Assembly: GCA_014190475.1 (NCBI GenBank)
Contig: BJGL01000006.1
Span: 1 to 53,019, forward strand
Reading direction: 5' to 3'
Length of the DNA stretch: 53,019 bases
DNA from: Bacteroidota bacterium
GTDB taxonomy: Bacteria; Bacteroidota; Bacteroidia; Chitinophagales; Chitinophagaceae
Below the pieces are notes generated by a model that did not search any database, was not told the DNA's origin, and worked only from the letters and a program-made list of their open reading frames with translations. A program made the translations under genes and the position numbers. Below, piece by piece: positions 35,111 through 43,097 of this stretch (the stretch's first letter is position 1; every line of letters starts with the position of its first letter).

Positions 35111-35410
35111 ATGGTAGCTATTGTAAAAGTGGCCGGTCAGCAATTCAAGGTTGAAAAAGACCAAACCCTATATGTACCCCACGTAGAGGGGAATGCAGGG
35201 GATAAACTGAATCTTGAAGTATTACTGGTTGATACGAATGGGAAACTGTCCATTGGTGCCAACAACGGTTCAAAAGTTCAGGCAGAAATTCTTGATCAAG
35301 TTAAAGGCGATACAGTAATTGCCTACAAACAGAAAAGAAGAAAAGGATTTCACAAAAAGAAAGGTCATCGTACCGCTTACACAAAAATTAAAGTTGTAAG
35401 CATCGCTTAA
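35111..35410 (+). CDS. rplU: 50S ribosomal protein L21
   Basis: A 99-aa protein of the large subunit, starting MVAIVKVAGQQFKVEKDQTL and ending with the basic AYKQKRRKGFHKKKGHRTAYTKIKV stretch (split by family blocks). First gene of the rplU-rpmA pair, under the promoter at 35061-35091. Confidence 0.97.
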   Translation: MVAIVKVAGQQFKVEKDQTLYVPHVEGNAGDKLNLEVLLVDTNGKLSIGANNGSKVQAEILDQVKGDTVIAYKQKRRKGFHKKKGHRTAYTKIKVVSIA

Positions 35411-35439
35411 TTATTATCATCTATTAAAAAAACACATCC

Positions 35440-35700
35440 ATGGCACATAAGAAAGGTGAAGGTAGTGTAAAGAATAACCGTGACTCACAAAGCAAACGCC
35501 TTGGCGTAAAAATATTTGGTGGCCAACCTGCCATCTCTGGTAATATCATCGTACGTCAACGCGGCACTGTATATCATCCTGGAAAAAATGTTGGTGTAGG
35601 TAGAGACTTCTCTCTGTTTGCACTAACAGATGGTGTAGTTGAATTTAGAAAAGGACGCAACAACAGAACATTTGTTTCTGTAACACCAGCAGAAGCCTAA
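35440..35700 (+). CDS. rpmA: 50S ribosomal protein L27
   Basis: An 86-aa protein starting [20 protein letters not shown] and containing [18 protein letters not shown] and [17 protein letters not shown]. The N-terminus is directly the mature AHKKG form, without the cleaved extension seen in Firmicutes. 29 bp after rplU. Confidence 0.97.
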   Translation: MAHKKGEGSVKNNRDSQSKRLGVKIFGGQPAISGNIIVRQRGTVYHPGKNVGVGRDFSLFALTDGVVEFRKGRNNRTFVSVTPAEA

Positions 35701-35743
35701 AAAGCGGTTCCGGCAGTTCCTAAAATTTCTTTAAAAAAATTTG

Positions 35744-35775
35744 GTTAGTAAAAAAATATGATTATTTTTACTAAC
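35744..35775 (+). repeat. AT-rich inverted repeat between rpmA and the lysine/alanine peptide gene
   Basis: A perfect 11-bp inverted repeat, GTTAGTAAAAA and TTTTTACTAAC, with a 10-base spacer. It lies 43 bp after rpmA and 37 bp before the next ATG. It could be a weak rpmA terminator or an operator for the downstream gene. Confidence 0.6.
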
Positions 35776-35812
35776 GATAACCCATTTTCCTAACACCATT
35801 AAATTCAAAACA

Positions 35813-35899
35813 ATGGCTACTAAGAAAAAAGCTGCTAAGAAAAAAGCCGCTCCAAAAAAGAAAGCCGCTAAGAAAAAAGCTGCTAAGAAGAAGAAGTAA
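35813..35899 (+). CDS. 28-residue lysine/alanine-rich peptide (histone H1-tail-like)
   Basis: A short frame with a clear ATG and TAA whose product begins MATKKKAAKKKAAPKKKAAK and continues with the same motif to a KKKK end. About 16 of 28 residues are lysine and nearly all the rest alanine, arranged as repeats of KKKAA. This resembles the AAKKK repeats of histone H1-like and Hc1-type bacterial nucleoid proteins. A strong terminator (35920-35947) follows and an inverted repeat precedes it, so it looks like a separate gene. A DNA- or RNA-binding role is inferred from composition only. Confidence 0.65.
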   Translation: MATKKKAAKKKAAPKKKAAKKKAAKKKK

Positions 35900-35919
35900 C
35901 ACTTCTCTTCCAATTGATA

Positions 35920-35947
35920 GAAAGTCCTCCGATTACGGGGGACTTTC
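35920..35947 (+). terminator. Terminator after the lysine/alanine peptide gene
   Basis: A 12-bp stem GAAAGTCCTCCG/CGGGGGACTTTC with one G-T pair and an ATTA loop lies 20 bp after the stop. A long T tract is missing, but the stem is strong and 33 bp short of the polX-like start. Confidence 0.7.
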
Positions 35948-35980
35948 TCATTTAAACCCATCCCTTCATACCTTGCAACC

Positions 35981-37648
35981 ATGGAAAACGCCCAGCTTGC
36001 AGAGCACCTGGATTTATTATCAAAACTACTGGACATCCACGGTGCCGATTCATTTAAATCAAAATCCTATGCTGCAGCTGCATTTACAATTGAAAAGCTA
36101 CCCTACCCGCTGGCAACTACCCCGCCTGAAAAATGGAAATCGATTCGCGGAATAGGGTCCAGTGTAGCAGGGGCTATTACTCAGCTACTGGAAACTGGAC
36201 ATTTGGTTCAACTAAACGAACTACTGAATAGCACCCCCACTGGCGTAGTAGAAATGCTTCAAATAAAAGGAGTAGGTCCAAAAAAGATCCATACGATTTG
36301 GAAAGAGATGGGTATTGAATCTATGGGCGAGTTATTATATGCCTGCCAGGAAAACCGACTGCTCCATTTCAAAGGGTTTGGTGAAAAAACTCAGGTATCC
36401 ATAGAAAACTCCATTCGGTTCTTACTTCAACACAAAGGACATTTCCTATACGCTGAAATTGAAGTTCTTCTACCCACGATTGAATCCTTTTTATATCAAC
36501 AATTTGGGAAAGAGAAGGTAGCGGTAACGGGAAACTTTAGAAGACAACTACCTACACTCGAGGAGCTAGCTTTTGTTGTGGTAGCCTCAAAAGAATCCAT
36601 CAAAGAAAAATTTTTGACAGCGCAGCCCCCTGAATTGGTGGAGGAAACTGATCAATCCCTTTGCTATAAATTAAAAAATGGGCTAGCCATCCGTCTATAC
36701 GCATCCGAGAATCTTTCCTGGGATCTTTTTAAAACATCCTCCTCGACGGAATTTTACGAGGCTGTATTAGCAGTTCCGGAGTACGCGGATATAACTCCTA
36801 CCCCAACAGAAGCACCCGATGATTCGTTTTTTATAAGGAGGAAACTACCGGTCATATCACCTGCCCGGAGAGAATCAAAAAAACATTTGGAAAAAGCGTA
36901 TTTCACAACACCCATTCAAGAGGACTCCATCAAAGGGCTAATTCATTGTCACAGTAACTGGAGTGATGGAGCAAATTCGATCGAAGAAATGGCCCTGGCC
37001 TGTATAGAAAAGCAATGGGAGTATATGGTACTGTCTGACCACTCCGCCAGCGCTTTCTATGCAAATGGTCTTAAAGCAGATCGAGTAGCCGCTCAACACC
37101 AACAGATTGATGATTTAAATAAGAAGCTGGCCCCTTTTAGAATTTTTAAATCGATAGAATCAGATATTCTCAATGACGGTTCGTTGGATTATGAACCAAC
37201 AATACTTTCATCCTTCGACCTGATTATTGCCTCGATACACAGCAACCTTCGAATGAACATAGACACAGCCACAAATCGACTTCTGAAAGCGATTGAAAAT
37301 CCATTTACCAGCATACTGGGGCATCCCACGGGCCGACTCTTATTAAGCAGAGCGGGATACCCCATCAATCATAAAAAAATTATTGACGCCTGTGCAGCGC
37401 ACAAGGTGGCCATTGAGATTAATGCGCACCCCCGCAGATTAGACCTGGATTGGGAATGGGTAGACTATGCAATAGACAACGGTGTGTTGATTTCAATCAA
37501 TCCAGATGCCCATACCCTATCCGGCTTAACAGATGTGCGGTATGGCGTGCGGGTTGCCCAGAAAAGCCGGTTGACACCTGACATGAATCTTAGTAGTTTC
37601 AGTAAAATTCAATTTGAGCAGTGGCTAGCTGATCGAAAAAGAAGTTAA
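35981..37648 (+). CDS. PolX-like protein with degenerate polymerase palm and intact PHP domain
   Basis: A 555-aa protein with family X DNA polymerase architecture: an N-terminal 8-kDa-like helical domain, helix-hairpin-helix motifs (MLQIKGVGPKKIHTIW), a nucleotidyltransferase palm, and a C-terminal PHP phosphoesterase. In the palm the motif is GNFRRQLPTLEELAF (184-198). Against the family GSYRRG....GDxD, the two catalytic aspartates are E195 and A197, and the third strand reads GLAIRL (234-239) with no aspartate. PHP motifs are complete: HCHSNWSDG (H322, H324), LSDHS, SIESD, IASIH, GHPTGR and NPDAHT. The protein therefore probably keeps 3'-5' exonuclease or phosphoesterase activity but not polymerisation. 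Confidence 0.88.
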   Translation: MENAQLAEHLDLLSKLLDIHGADSFKSKSYAAAAFTIEKLPYPLATTPPEKWKSIRGIGSSVAGAITQLLETGHLVQLNELLNSTPTGVVEMLQIKGVGPKKIHTIWKEMGIESMGELLYACQENRLLHFKGFGEKTQVSIENSIRFLLQHKGHFLYAEIEVLLPTIESFLYQQFGKEKVAVTGNFRRQLPTLEELAFVVVASKESIKEKFLTAQPPELVEETDQSLCYKLKNGLAIRLYASENLSWDLFKTSSSTEFYEAVLAVPEYADITPTPTEAPDDSFFIRRKLPVISPARRESKKHLEKAYFTTPIQEDSIKGLIHCHSNWSDGANSIEEMALACIEKQWEYMVLSDHSASAFYANGLKADRVAAQHQQIDDLNKKLAPFRIFKSIESDILNDGSLDYEPTILSSFDLIIASIHSNLRMNIDTATNRLLKAIENPFTSILGHPTGRLLLSRAGYPINHKKIIDACAAHKVAIEINAHPRRLDLDWEWVDYAIDNGVLISINPDAHTLSGLTDVRYGVRVAQKSRLTPDMNLSSFSKIQFEQWLADRKRS

Positions 37649-37657
37649 CTTTCTGAA

Positions 37658-38053
37658 ATGATCAGCAAAAAGGCAATCTACTTCTTTAGCTTCTGCTTTC
37701 TTGCATTTTCTTCCGCAAGCTATGGGCAATACTTTGTGGGAAAATCGGAAGCCTGGTGTAAGCAAAATCGAGCCAACGCAATTTTGAAGCCCACGCTATC
37801 TTACAATAGTGAAAAAGAATGCACCCGAGAAATCTATTGGGGAAAAGAAATGACTGAATGCGAAAAAATTGTTAAGCTACTGACCAAAGACACTACTTAT
37901 GGATGGATTCGCATCAACGAAAACCAATGGGTTAGTAACTTTACAAATCAACTGCTAGTTGAAATACATGAAGTTAAAAAAGGATGCCGAACACAGGTTC
38001 TCCGAACAGAATGGACAAAAGAACTATACGACTTATTACTAAAAAATGAATAA
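37658..38053 (+). CDS. Small exported protein of unknown function
   Basis: A 131-aa protein with a signal peptide (MISKKAIYFFSFCFLAFSSASYGQ) and a mature domain of about 107 residues with four cysteines (AWCKQN, KECTRE, TECEKI, KGCRTQ). I recognise no family. It is 9 bp after the PolX-like gene and overlaps the next gene by 8 bp, so it is likely in the same transcript. Confidence 0.75.
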   Translation: MISKKAIYFFSFCFLAFSSASYGQYFVGKSEAWCKQNRANAILKPTLSYNSEKECTREIYWGKEMTECEKIVKLLTKDTTYGWIRINENQWVSNFTNQLLVEIHEVKKGCRTQVLRTEWTKELYDLLLKNE

Positions 38054-38483
38054 TCTATTTATCACAGGACTGATTTTTGTGCTTTTATCCAGTTGCAATT
38101 CTCAACAAACCGCACCGCTTACCGAACAGGAGGTTCATGCTATCATGGAGAAATTTGACCGGGGATGGAAAACTAAGAATGCAACATTGGTAGATTCCGT
38201 GCTCTCCCCCCAGTATCTCTACTTTACGCAATCAGGTAAAACATTTGATCGTGCAGCGCTGGTTGCCACAGCTGGCTCCCAAGTTTACACCTTACAAACT
38301 ATGGAACGCGATAATCTTACCATAGAAATCGAAGGAAATACAGCTGTAGTGAATACAATTTGGAAAGGAAAAGGAATTTACCATGGGGAGTCCTTTGACG
38401 ATCGTCAACGCTGCAGTGTTACCATTACAAAATGGAATGGTAAAGTGCAGATTTTAGCAGAGCATTGTACCCCTATCAAATAA
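38046..38483 (+). CDS. SnoaL/DUF4440-like lipoprotein
   Basis: A 145-aa lipoprotein with signal MNNLFITGLIFVLLSSCNSQ and lipobox LLSSC. The mature part has the NTF2-like pattern LTEQEVHAIMEKFDRGWKT, DSVLSPQYLYFTQSGKTFDR and a terminal strand region. DUF4440/SnoaL-like folds bind small ligands, but no substrate can be predicted. It overlaps the preceding gene by 8 bp. Confidence 0.78.
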   Translation: MNNLFITGLIFVLLSSCNSQQTAPLTEQEVHAIMEKFDRGWKTKNATLVDSVLSPQYLYFTQSGKTFDRAALVATAGSQVYTLQTMERDNLTIEIEGNTAVVNTIWKGKGIYHGESFDDRQRCSVTITKWNGKVQILAEHCTPIK

Positions 38484-38515
38484 GGACAGTTTCAAGGGTC
38501 CATAAATCAATTTCC

Positions 38516-38523
38516 TACCTTTG
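38516..38523 (+). promoter_or_regulatory. Putative -7 element of the phosphatase gene
   Basis: TACCTTTG fits TAnnTTTG and lies 19 bp upstream of the chosen ATG at 38543. A TTTC (38490-38493) sits 22 bp upstream as a weak -33. It supports separate transcription and the 38543 start. Confidence 0.45.
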
Positions 38524-38542
38524 TATCCCTAATAAAAACAGC

Positions 38543-40165
38543 ATGAATCGTCTTTTGTCCCCCATTGTTTTATTTCTTTTACTTACCGCCACCGCATTCA
38601 GCCAATCCCAACTGGAAAGACCAAAATTAGTAGTGGGCCTAATGCTCGATCAGATGCGTTGGGATTACTTATATCGCTATTATGATCGATATAGTGAGCA
38701 TGGAGGATTTAAAAGATTACTAAAAGAAGGTAACACCTGCGAAAACACGCTAATTCCATATGCCCCCTCTGTAACTGCCTGTGGCCATAGTGTAGTCTAC
38801 ACTGGGAGTGCCCCTGCTATTACAGGTATTACTGGAAACGCCTGGTGGGACAAGGATCAGAATAGAACAGTTTATTGCACAGAGGACAAAAATGTGGCGA
38901 CGGTTGGAAGCAGCTCGTCCCAAGGAAAAATGAGTCCTAAAAACATGTTGGTTACTTCAATTGCGGACGAACTAAGACTTGCTACAAATTTCAAAAGCAA
39001 GGTGGTGGGCATAGCCATTAAAGATCGTGGGGCAATTTTACCAGCGGGTCATAGCGCAAACGCCGCTTATTGGTACGACAACTCGGTAGGCAAATGGATC
39101 ACCTCTACCTACTACATGCCCTCCCTGCCCAACTGGGTAAATCAATTCAATGACCAAAAACTACCTGACCAGTATTATGATAAAGGCTGGTCTCTTTTAT
39201 ACGATAGCGCTACCTACACACAGAGCACTGCAGATAAAAAAGCATATGAAGCCAAACCATTTGGAGAAGGTTTCCCTTATGAACTAAAGAAATTTATAGG
39301 CAAGGACTATGGTAAATTAAGCACCACCTATTTTGGTAACGAATTAACTTTTGAATTTGCAAAGGCTGCCTTAGAAAACGAAAATTTAGGGCAAGATGGT
39401 ATCACTGACTTGTTAGCGGTTAGTTTTTCTTCTCCTGACTACATAGGACATAGCTTTGGCCCCAACTCGCTAGAGGCGGAAGATGCCATGCTTCGTTTTG
39501 ATTTAGCACTTGGAAATTTCCTGGAACTACTCGATCAAAAAATTGGCAAAAATCAATACACTCTATTTCTTACCGCTGATCATGGTGCAGCACACATACC
39601 GGAATTTATGCAAGAAAATAAATTGCCTGGTGGACGTGTTTTTACTAGCAAGCTTATGGATCGATTAAATGCATCGCTAGAAAAGATCTACAAAATCAAT
39701 AAAATAATTTTAAGTGACGACAATTATCAATATCACTTAAATCTTCACAAACTTGACTCAGCTGGAATTTCGGCAACAGCAATTGCTGATTGGCTAAAGA
39801 AAGAATGTTCCAATGAACCCGGCGTTGACCGTATTTTTACGTTAGCAGAAACAAATGCTATTCCCCTTCCTCAAACCATACAAAAAGCGATCAATTTAGG
39901 TTATCATCCACGCCGCAGTGGGGAATTACAACTTATTTTAAAGCCTGGTTATATTGATGCGAGTGGAAATACAGGTACCACGCACGGACTATGGAACCCC
40001 TACGACACGCATATACCGCTGTTATGGTATGGCTGGGGAATTCGTAAAGGAAAAACAATCAGAGAGACTAGCATGTCCGATATAGCACCTACCCTAGCCT
40101 CACTGCTACGGGTGCAAATGCCTAGCGGAAATATTGGTACCGCCATCAGTGAAGTAATCAAATAA
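38543..40165 (+). CDS. pafA: PafA-type alkaline phosphatase
   Basis: A 540-aa exported phosphomonoesterase with signal peptide MNRLLSPIVLFLLLTATAFS. The start at 38543 gives that signal; an in-frame ATG further upstream at 38465 would put a long extension in front. Catalytic Thr is T79 in SVTACGHSVVYTGSAP. N99 (TGNAWW), K160 and R162 (IKDRG) match the phosphate-binding residues of the characterised Elizabethkingia PafA (T79, N100, K162, R164). Zinc ligands lie in LMLDQ, DYIGHSFG, LTADHGA and GTTHG. The enzyme likely gives periplasmic, calcium-independent phosphate release. Confidence 0.9.
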   Translation: MNRLLSPIVLFLLLTATAFSQSQLERPKLVVGLMLDQMRWDYLYRYYDRYSEHGGFKRLLKEGNTCENTLIPYAPSVTACGHSVVYTGSAPAITGITGNAWWDKDQNRTVYCTEDKNVATVGSSSSQGKMSPKNMLVTSIADELRLATNFKSKVVGIAIKDRGAILPAGHSANAAYWYDNSVGKWITSTYYMPSLPNWVNQFNDQKLPDQYYDKGWSLLYDSATYTQSTADKKAYEAKPFGEGFPYELKKFIGKDYGKLSTTYFGNELTFEFAKAALENENLGQDGITDLLAVSFSSPDYIGHSFGPNSLEAEDAMLRFDLALGNFLELLDQKIGKNQYTLFLTADHGAAHIPEFMQENKLPGGRVFTSKLMDRLNASLEKIYKINKIILSDDNYQYHLNLHKLDSAGISATAIADWLKKECSNEPGVDRIFTLAETNAIPLPQTIQKAINLGYHPRRSGELQLILKPGYIDASGNTGTTHGLWNPYDTHIPLLWYGWGIRKGKTIRETSMSDIAPTLASLLRVQMPSGNIGTAISEVIK

Positions 40166-40169
40166 CTTT

Positions 40170-40931
40170 TTACGGTAATGCTTTAATGATTGCAGAAAAT
40201 TCATCTGCAATCAAAGAAGCACCTCCGACTAAACCACCATCAACATCGGGATTTGCAAAAATTTCAGTGGCATTACTGCTTTTAACACTCCCTCCGTACA
40301 AAATGGGGATTTCGGCAGCAATAGAACTGCCATACGTGTCACGTAAATAATTACGGATAGCCAAATGCATTTCCTGTGCTTGTGCTGAAGAAGCCGTTTT
40401 CCCTGTGCCGATAGCCCAGATTGGCTCGTACGCAATAATGAGTTGCGCTATTTGCTCGGGCGCCAAGGAAGACAAGGAAGCAATCAGTTGATCAGTCACA
40501 TATCTACTAGGATCCCCGTTCTCTCTAATGGGCAATGGTTCGCCACAACAAAAAATAGGTGTAATGGCGTGATTAAAACAAAGCTGTAATTTATCTGCCA
40601 ATTGCGCGGGTGTTTCTTGCTGATACTCTCTACGCTCACTATGACCAACAACACAATACTTAATACCAATAGAGGCAAGCATCGAAGCGGAAACTTCTCC
40701 CGTATAGGCCCCTGCTGGTAGGTGGTAGCAATTCTGCGCTGCAAGGGCAAAATCGGATCGTCCCGCTATCAATTTAGCGGCTAAAGTCAGATAGGGAAAG
40801 GGTACCGCTAAAATTACTTGGTGTCCATTGTTAATCGCAGGATGACGATCCAGCAATTGATTAATTAATTCGTTGCCTTCCTTCCAACTTAAATTCATTT
40901 TCCAGTTAGCTGCAGCAATTTTTTTTCTCAT
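40170..40931 (-). CDS. tpiA: Triosephosphate isomerase
   Basis: A 253-aa glycolytic enzyme. Catalytic residues are K11 (AANWKMN), H97 (VVGHSERR) and E169 (AYEPIWAIGTGKT); the phosphate loop is ILYGGSVKSSNA. Length is normal. It is 9 bp downstream of the GlmU-like gene and ends 4 bp from the convergent phosphatase gene. Confidence 0.97.
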   Translation of the reverse strand: MRKKIAAANWKMNLSWKEGNELINQLLDRHPAINNGHQVILAVPFPYLTLAAKLIAGRSDFALAAQNCYHLPAGAYTGEVSASMLASIGIKYCVVGHSERREYQQETPAQLADKLQLCFNHAITPIFCCGEPLPIRENGDPSRYVTDQLIASLSSLAPEQIAQLIIAYEPIWAIGTGKTASSAQAQEMHLAIRNYLRDTYGSSIAAEIPILYGGSVKSSNATEIFANPDVDGGLVGGASLIADEFSAIIKALP

Positions 40932-40940
40932 AACGATAAA

Positions 40941-42125
40941 CTAATTTGACGAGTAAATAGTTTCCAACATTTTTTCTTCCCATTCACTAACTGCACAGTG
41001 CTTGAGTGCCTTCCAACGTTTGATATCTTCTATCACCTTAGGCCACTTGTATTTTGTAATTCCATCCTGACCCCACGAGAAGGGAGGTATTACCCGGGGA
41101 GATAATCCTGCCTCCAATAACACAGAACAAGGTCCAATTATAGTTCCTGAGTTAATTGAGGAATTGATACTAGTCCTTACGTAATCCCCCATCATGACGC
41201 CGCATTTTAGCCCTACGTTAATTTCTCCGGAAGGCGTAGTAATTCGTATGGGCCCCGCATTATTCTTGATGTTTGAATTTGAAGTACCAGCACCTAAGTT
41301 GCACCATTCTCCAATTACCGCATCACCTAGATAGCCATCATGTGCTTTGTTACTATTGCCAAAGAAAATACTGTTTTTAATTTCACCTCCCACAACGGAA
41401 TTGGGACCAATAGTGGTAGCTCCATAGATTTTTGCACCCATTTTGATACAAGCTCCTTCCCCAATTGCTAAGGGCCCGCGAAGCATAGATCCTTCCATTA
41501 TGGTGGCTTTTACCCCAATATATACAGGACCTTGTATTGCATTAATAAACGCCCCCTCGACAACAGCCCCTTTTTCAATAAATATCTTCTTAGCACCCCA
41601 AACGCGATTTGTCTTTGAAATGGCCGCACTCTTTCTCCCCTTTGTTACCAATATAAAATCACTTTCAATTTCTTTGGCATTCAACTGCGTCAAATCCCAA
41701 GGAAACTGAATTTTTGCAACTTGATTTTTATACCGCAAGGGGCGATCAATCTTAATTTGATGTTTTGAGTCAACTTGCTTTTCAGTGATACAGTATGCAA
41801 TAGGCCCACCTTGTTCATCCAATAAACAATCACCAGGCTGCAGTTTTTTTATGGTACTAGCGAGAGTAACTGTTGGTAAAATATTAGCATGTAATAAAAT
41901 CCATGCTTCACCCTTTTTGATCTGACTTAACTGCACACTTTGCGGATGGTCCTTATAGCTGTCTGTCGCTTTATCCCGTGAGGGTAATTTCAAATAACGC
42001 TCCCATTTTTCACGAATCGTAAAAATCCCAACACGGATATCTTGTAGTTGCCGTGTTAACGAAAATGGATACAGCTGGGATGGCTGGCAAAATTCCTCAG
42101 TGAAAATGATGTGTTTTTTTCCCAC
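40941..42125 (-). CDS. GlmU-like left-handed beta-helix sugar nucleotidyltransferase/acetyltransferase
   Basis: A 394-aa protein. The N-terminal half (about 1-170), HIIFTEEFCQPSQLYPFSLTR and RVGIFTIREKWERYL, matches the NTP_transf_4 domain that Bacteroidota carry in place of a canonical pyrophosphorylase. It lacks the usual LAAGxGTRM loop. The C-terminal half (about 185-350) is a hexapeptide-repeat beta-helix (GPVYIGVKATIMEGSM, GACIKMGAKIYGATTIG). It is probably involved in UDP-GlcNAc or related sugar metabolism; whether both activities are retained is unclear. It is first gene of a pair with tpiA. Confidence 0.82.
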   Translation of the reverse strand: MGKKHIIFTEEFCQPSQLYPFSLTRQLQDIRVGIFTIREKWERYLKLPSRDKATDSYKDHPQSVQLSQIKKGEAWILLHANILPTVTLASTIKKLQPGDCLLDEQGGPIAYCITEKQVDSKHQIKIDRPLRYKNQVAKIQFPWDLTQLNAKEIESDFILVTKGRKSAAISKTNRVWGAKKIFIEKGAVVEGAFINAIQGPVYIGVKATIMEGSMLRGPLAIGEGACIKMGAKIYGATTIGPNSVVGGEIKNSIFFGNSNKAHDGYLGDAVIGEWCNLGAGTSNSNIKNNAGPIRITTPSGEINVGLKCGVMMGDYVRTSINSSINSGTIIGPCSVLLEAGLSPRVIPPFSWGQDGITKYKWPKVIEDIKRWKALKHCAVSEWEEKMLETIYSSN

Positions 42126-42166
42126 GGCAGTAAAAATAATGAGAATGCAGGTAGGCTAGATAAATA

Positions 42167-42194
42167 AAAACGCCCCACAGATGCAGGGCGTTTT
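42167..42194 (-). terminator. Intrinsic terminator of rpmE2
   Basis: A 9-bp stem AAAACGCCC/GGGCGTTTT with a 10-base loop is followed on the minus strand by a T-rich tract (TTTTTATTT). It lies 20 bp after the rpmE2 stop and insulates it from the GlmU-like gene. Confidence 0.85.
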
Positions 42195-42214
42195 CAATAC
42201 TTACTTACACTACC

Positions 42215-42466
42215 TTATTTTTTAGCAGCGTATTTCTTTTTGAACTTATCAATACGACCTGCGGTGTCAACCAACATATTCTTACCAGTAAAAAATGGAT
42301 GCGAAGTATTGGAAATCTCCAATTTAATCAACGGATACTCATTTCCGTCTTCCCATTTAACTGTTTCCTTTGAAGCTGCTGTTGAGCGGCTTAAAAAAGT
42401 ATGACCGTTACTCATGTCTTTGAAAACTACCAAGCGATAGCTTTCGGGGTGGATTCCTTGTTTCAT
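42215..42466 (-). CDS. rpmE2: Type B 50S ribosomal protein L31
   Basis: An 83-aa L31 with [31 protein letters not shown] and [14 protein letters not shown]. It has no cysteines, so it is the zinc-independent paralogue type. A strong promoter (42526-42557) and a stem-loop in the leader (42487-42506) lie upstream, with a terminator downstream, so it is a monocistronic gene. Confidence 0.96.
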   Translation of the reverse strand: MKQGIHPESYRLVVFKDMSNGHTFLSRSTAASKETVKWEDGNEYPLIKLEISNTSHPFFTGKNMLVDTAGRIDKFKKKYAAKK

Positions 42467-42486
42467 AAAACTATGATTTTTAAGGC

Positions 42487-42506
42487 CTTACGGATTTTGC
42501 CGTAAG
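42487..42506 (-). promoter_or_regulatory. Stem-loop in the rpmE2 leader
   Basis: A perfect 7-bp stem CTTACGG/CCGTAAG with a 6-base loop lies in the transcribed leader, 20 bp before the rpmE2 start. Its position fits an autoregulatory ribosomal-protein leader, as in L31 leaders of other phyla. Confidence 0.5.
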
Positions 42507-42525
42507 ATGATTTAAATGTGGGATG

Positions 42526-42557
42526 CAAATTTACGGGGTATAGCCAGAACAGCCAAA
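42526..42557 (-). promoter_or_regulatory. Promoter of rpmE2
   Basis: TTTG (42554-42557) and a perfect TAAATTTG (42526-42533) are 20 bp apart on the minus strand. It predicts a transcript start near 42519 and a leader of about 53 nt. Confidence 0.72.
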
Positions 42558-43049
42558 TCAATCCCTCATATTCACAAACTGAAGAGGTAGCCCCAGATCA
42601 GCAGTTTTGCAAAGCTGAATTACTGATTGGAGGTCGTCAATTTTTTTTCCAGTTACCCGTACCAAATCGTCCTGGATGGAAGCCTGGACTTTCAACCCAG
42701 CATCCTTGACCAACTTGACCACTTTTTTGGCCTCCTCCTGTGCTAGCCCATTGCGGACTTTCACTTCCTTTCGCCAAATCTTTCCACTTTGCGCCCCCTC
42801 CTTAGAGAGATCAAAAGCCTCAGGGGCAATTCCTTGTTTATTAGCACGGCTGACCAATACATCAATTAACTGACGCATTTTCATATCGTCTTCAGCTTCT
42901 AATTTTAATTGAAAAGTCTTTTTGTCCAACTCTATTACTACATGAGCGCCTTTAAAATCGAAGCGATTGGAGATTTCCCGAGTGGTAACATTAACCGCAT
43001 TGTCCAATGCCTGTAATTCTACTTTGCTTACGATATCAAAAGAGGGCAT
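42558..43049 (-). CDS. YajQ family nucleotide-binding protein
   Basis: A 163-aa protein starting MPSFDIVSKVELQALDNAVN. The family motifs are EISNRFDFKG and, near the end, VRVTGKKIDDLQSVIQLCK. Members bind nucleotides, and a Xanthomonas homologue binds cyclic di-GMP. The frame is open to 43172, but the family starts at the MPSFDIVSK Met, and a -7-like element (43065-43072) lies just upstream. It is divergent from the threonine aldolase. Confidence 0.93.
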   Translation of the reverse strand: MPSFDIVSKVELQALDNAVNVTTREISNRFDFKGAHVVIELDKKTFQLKLEAEDDMKMRQLIDVLVSRANKQGIAPEAFDLSKEGAQSGKIWRKEVKVRNGLAQEEAKKVVKLVKDAGLKVQASIQDDLVRVTGKKIDDLQSVIQLCKTADLGLPLQFVNMRD

Positions 43050-43064
43050 AATCTGAATTTGTAA

Positions 43065-43072
43065 CAAAGATA
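43065..43072 (-). promoter_or_regulatory. Putative -7 element of the yajQ-like gene
   Basis: TATCTTTG on the minus strand, 15 bp upstream of the MPSFDIVSK start, matches TAnnTTTG. The -33 box is not clear. Confidence 0.4.
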
Positions 43073-43097
43073 ACTGACCGATTGCTAACTTGCGGTT

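Noticed and set aside
35813-35899. Low-complexity artefact instead of a gene
   Set aside because: Not fully excluded, but a clean ATG/TAA frame, mixed AAA/AAG and GCT/GCC codons and a flanking terminator favour a gene.
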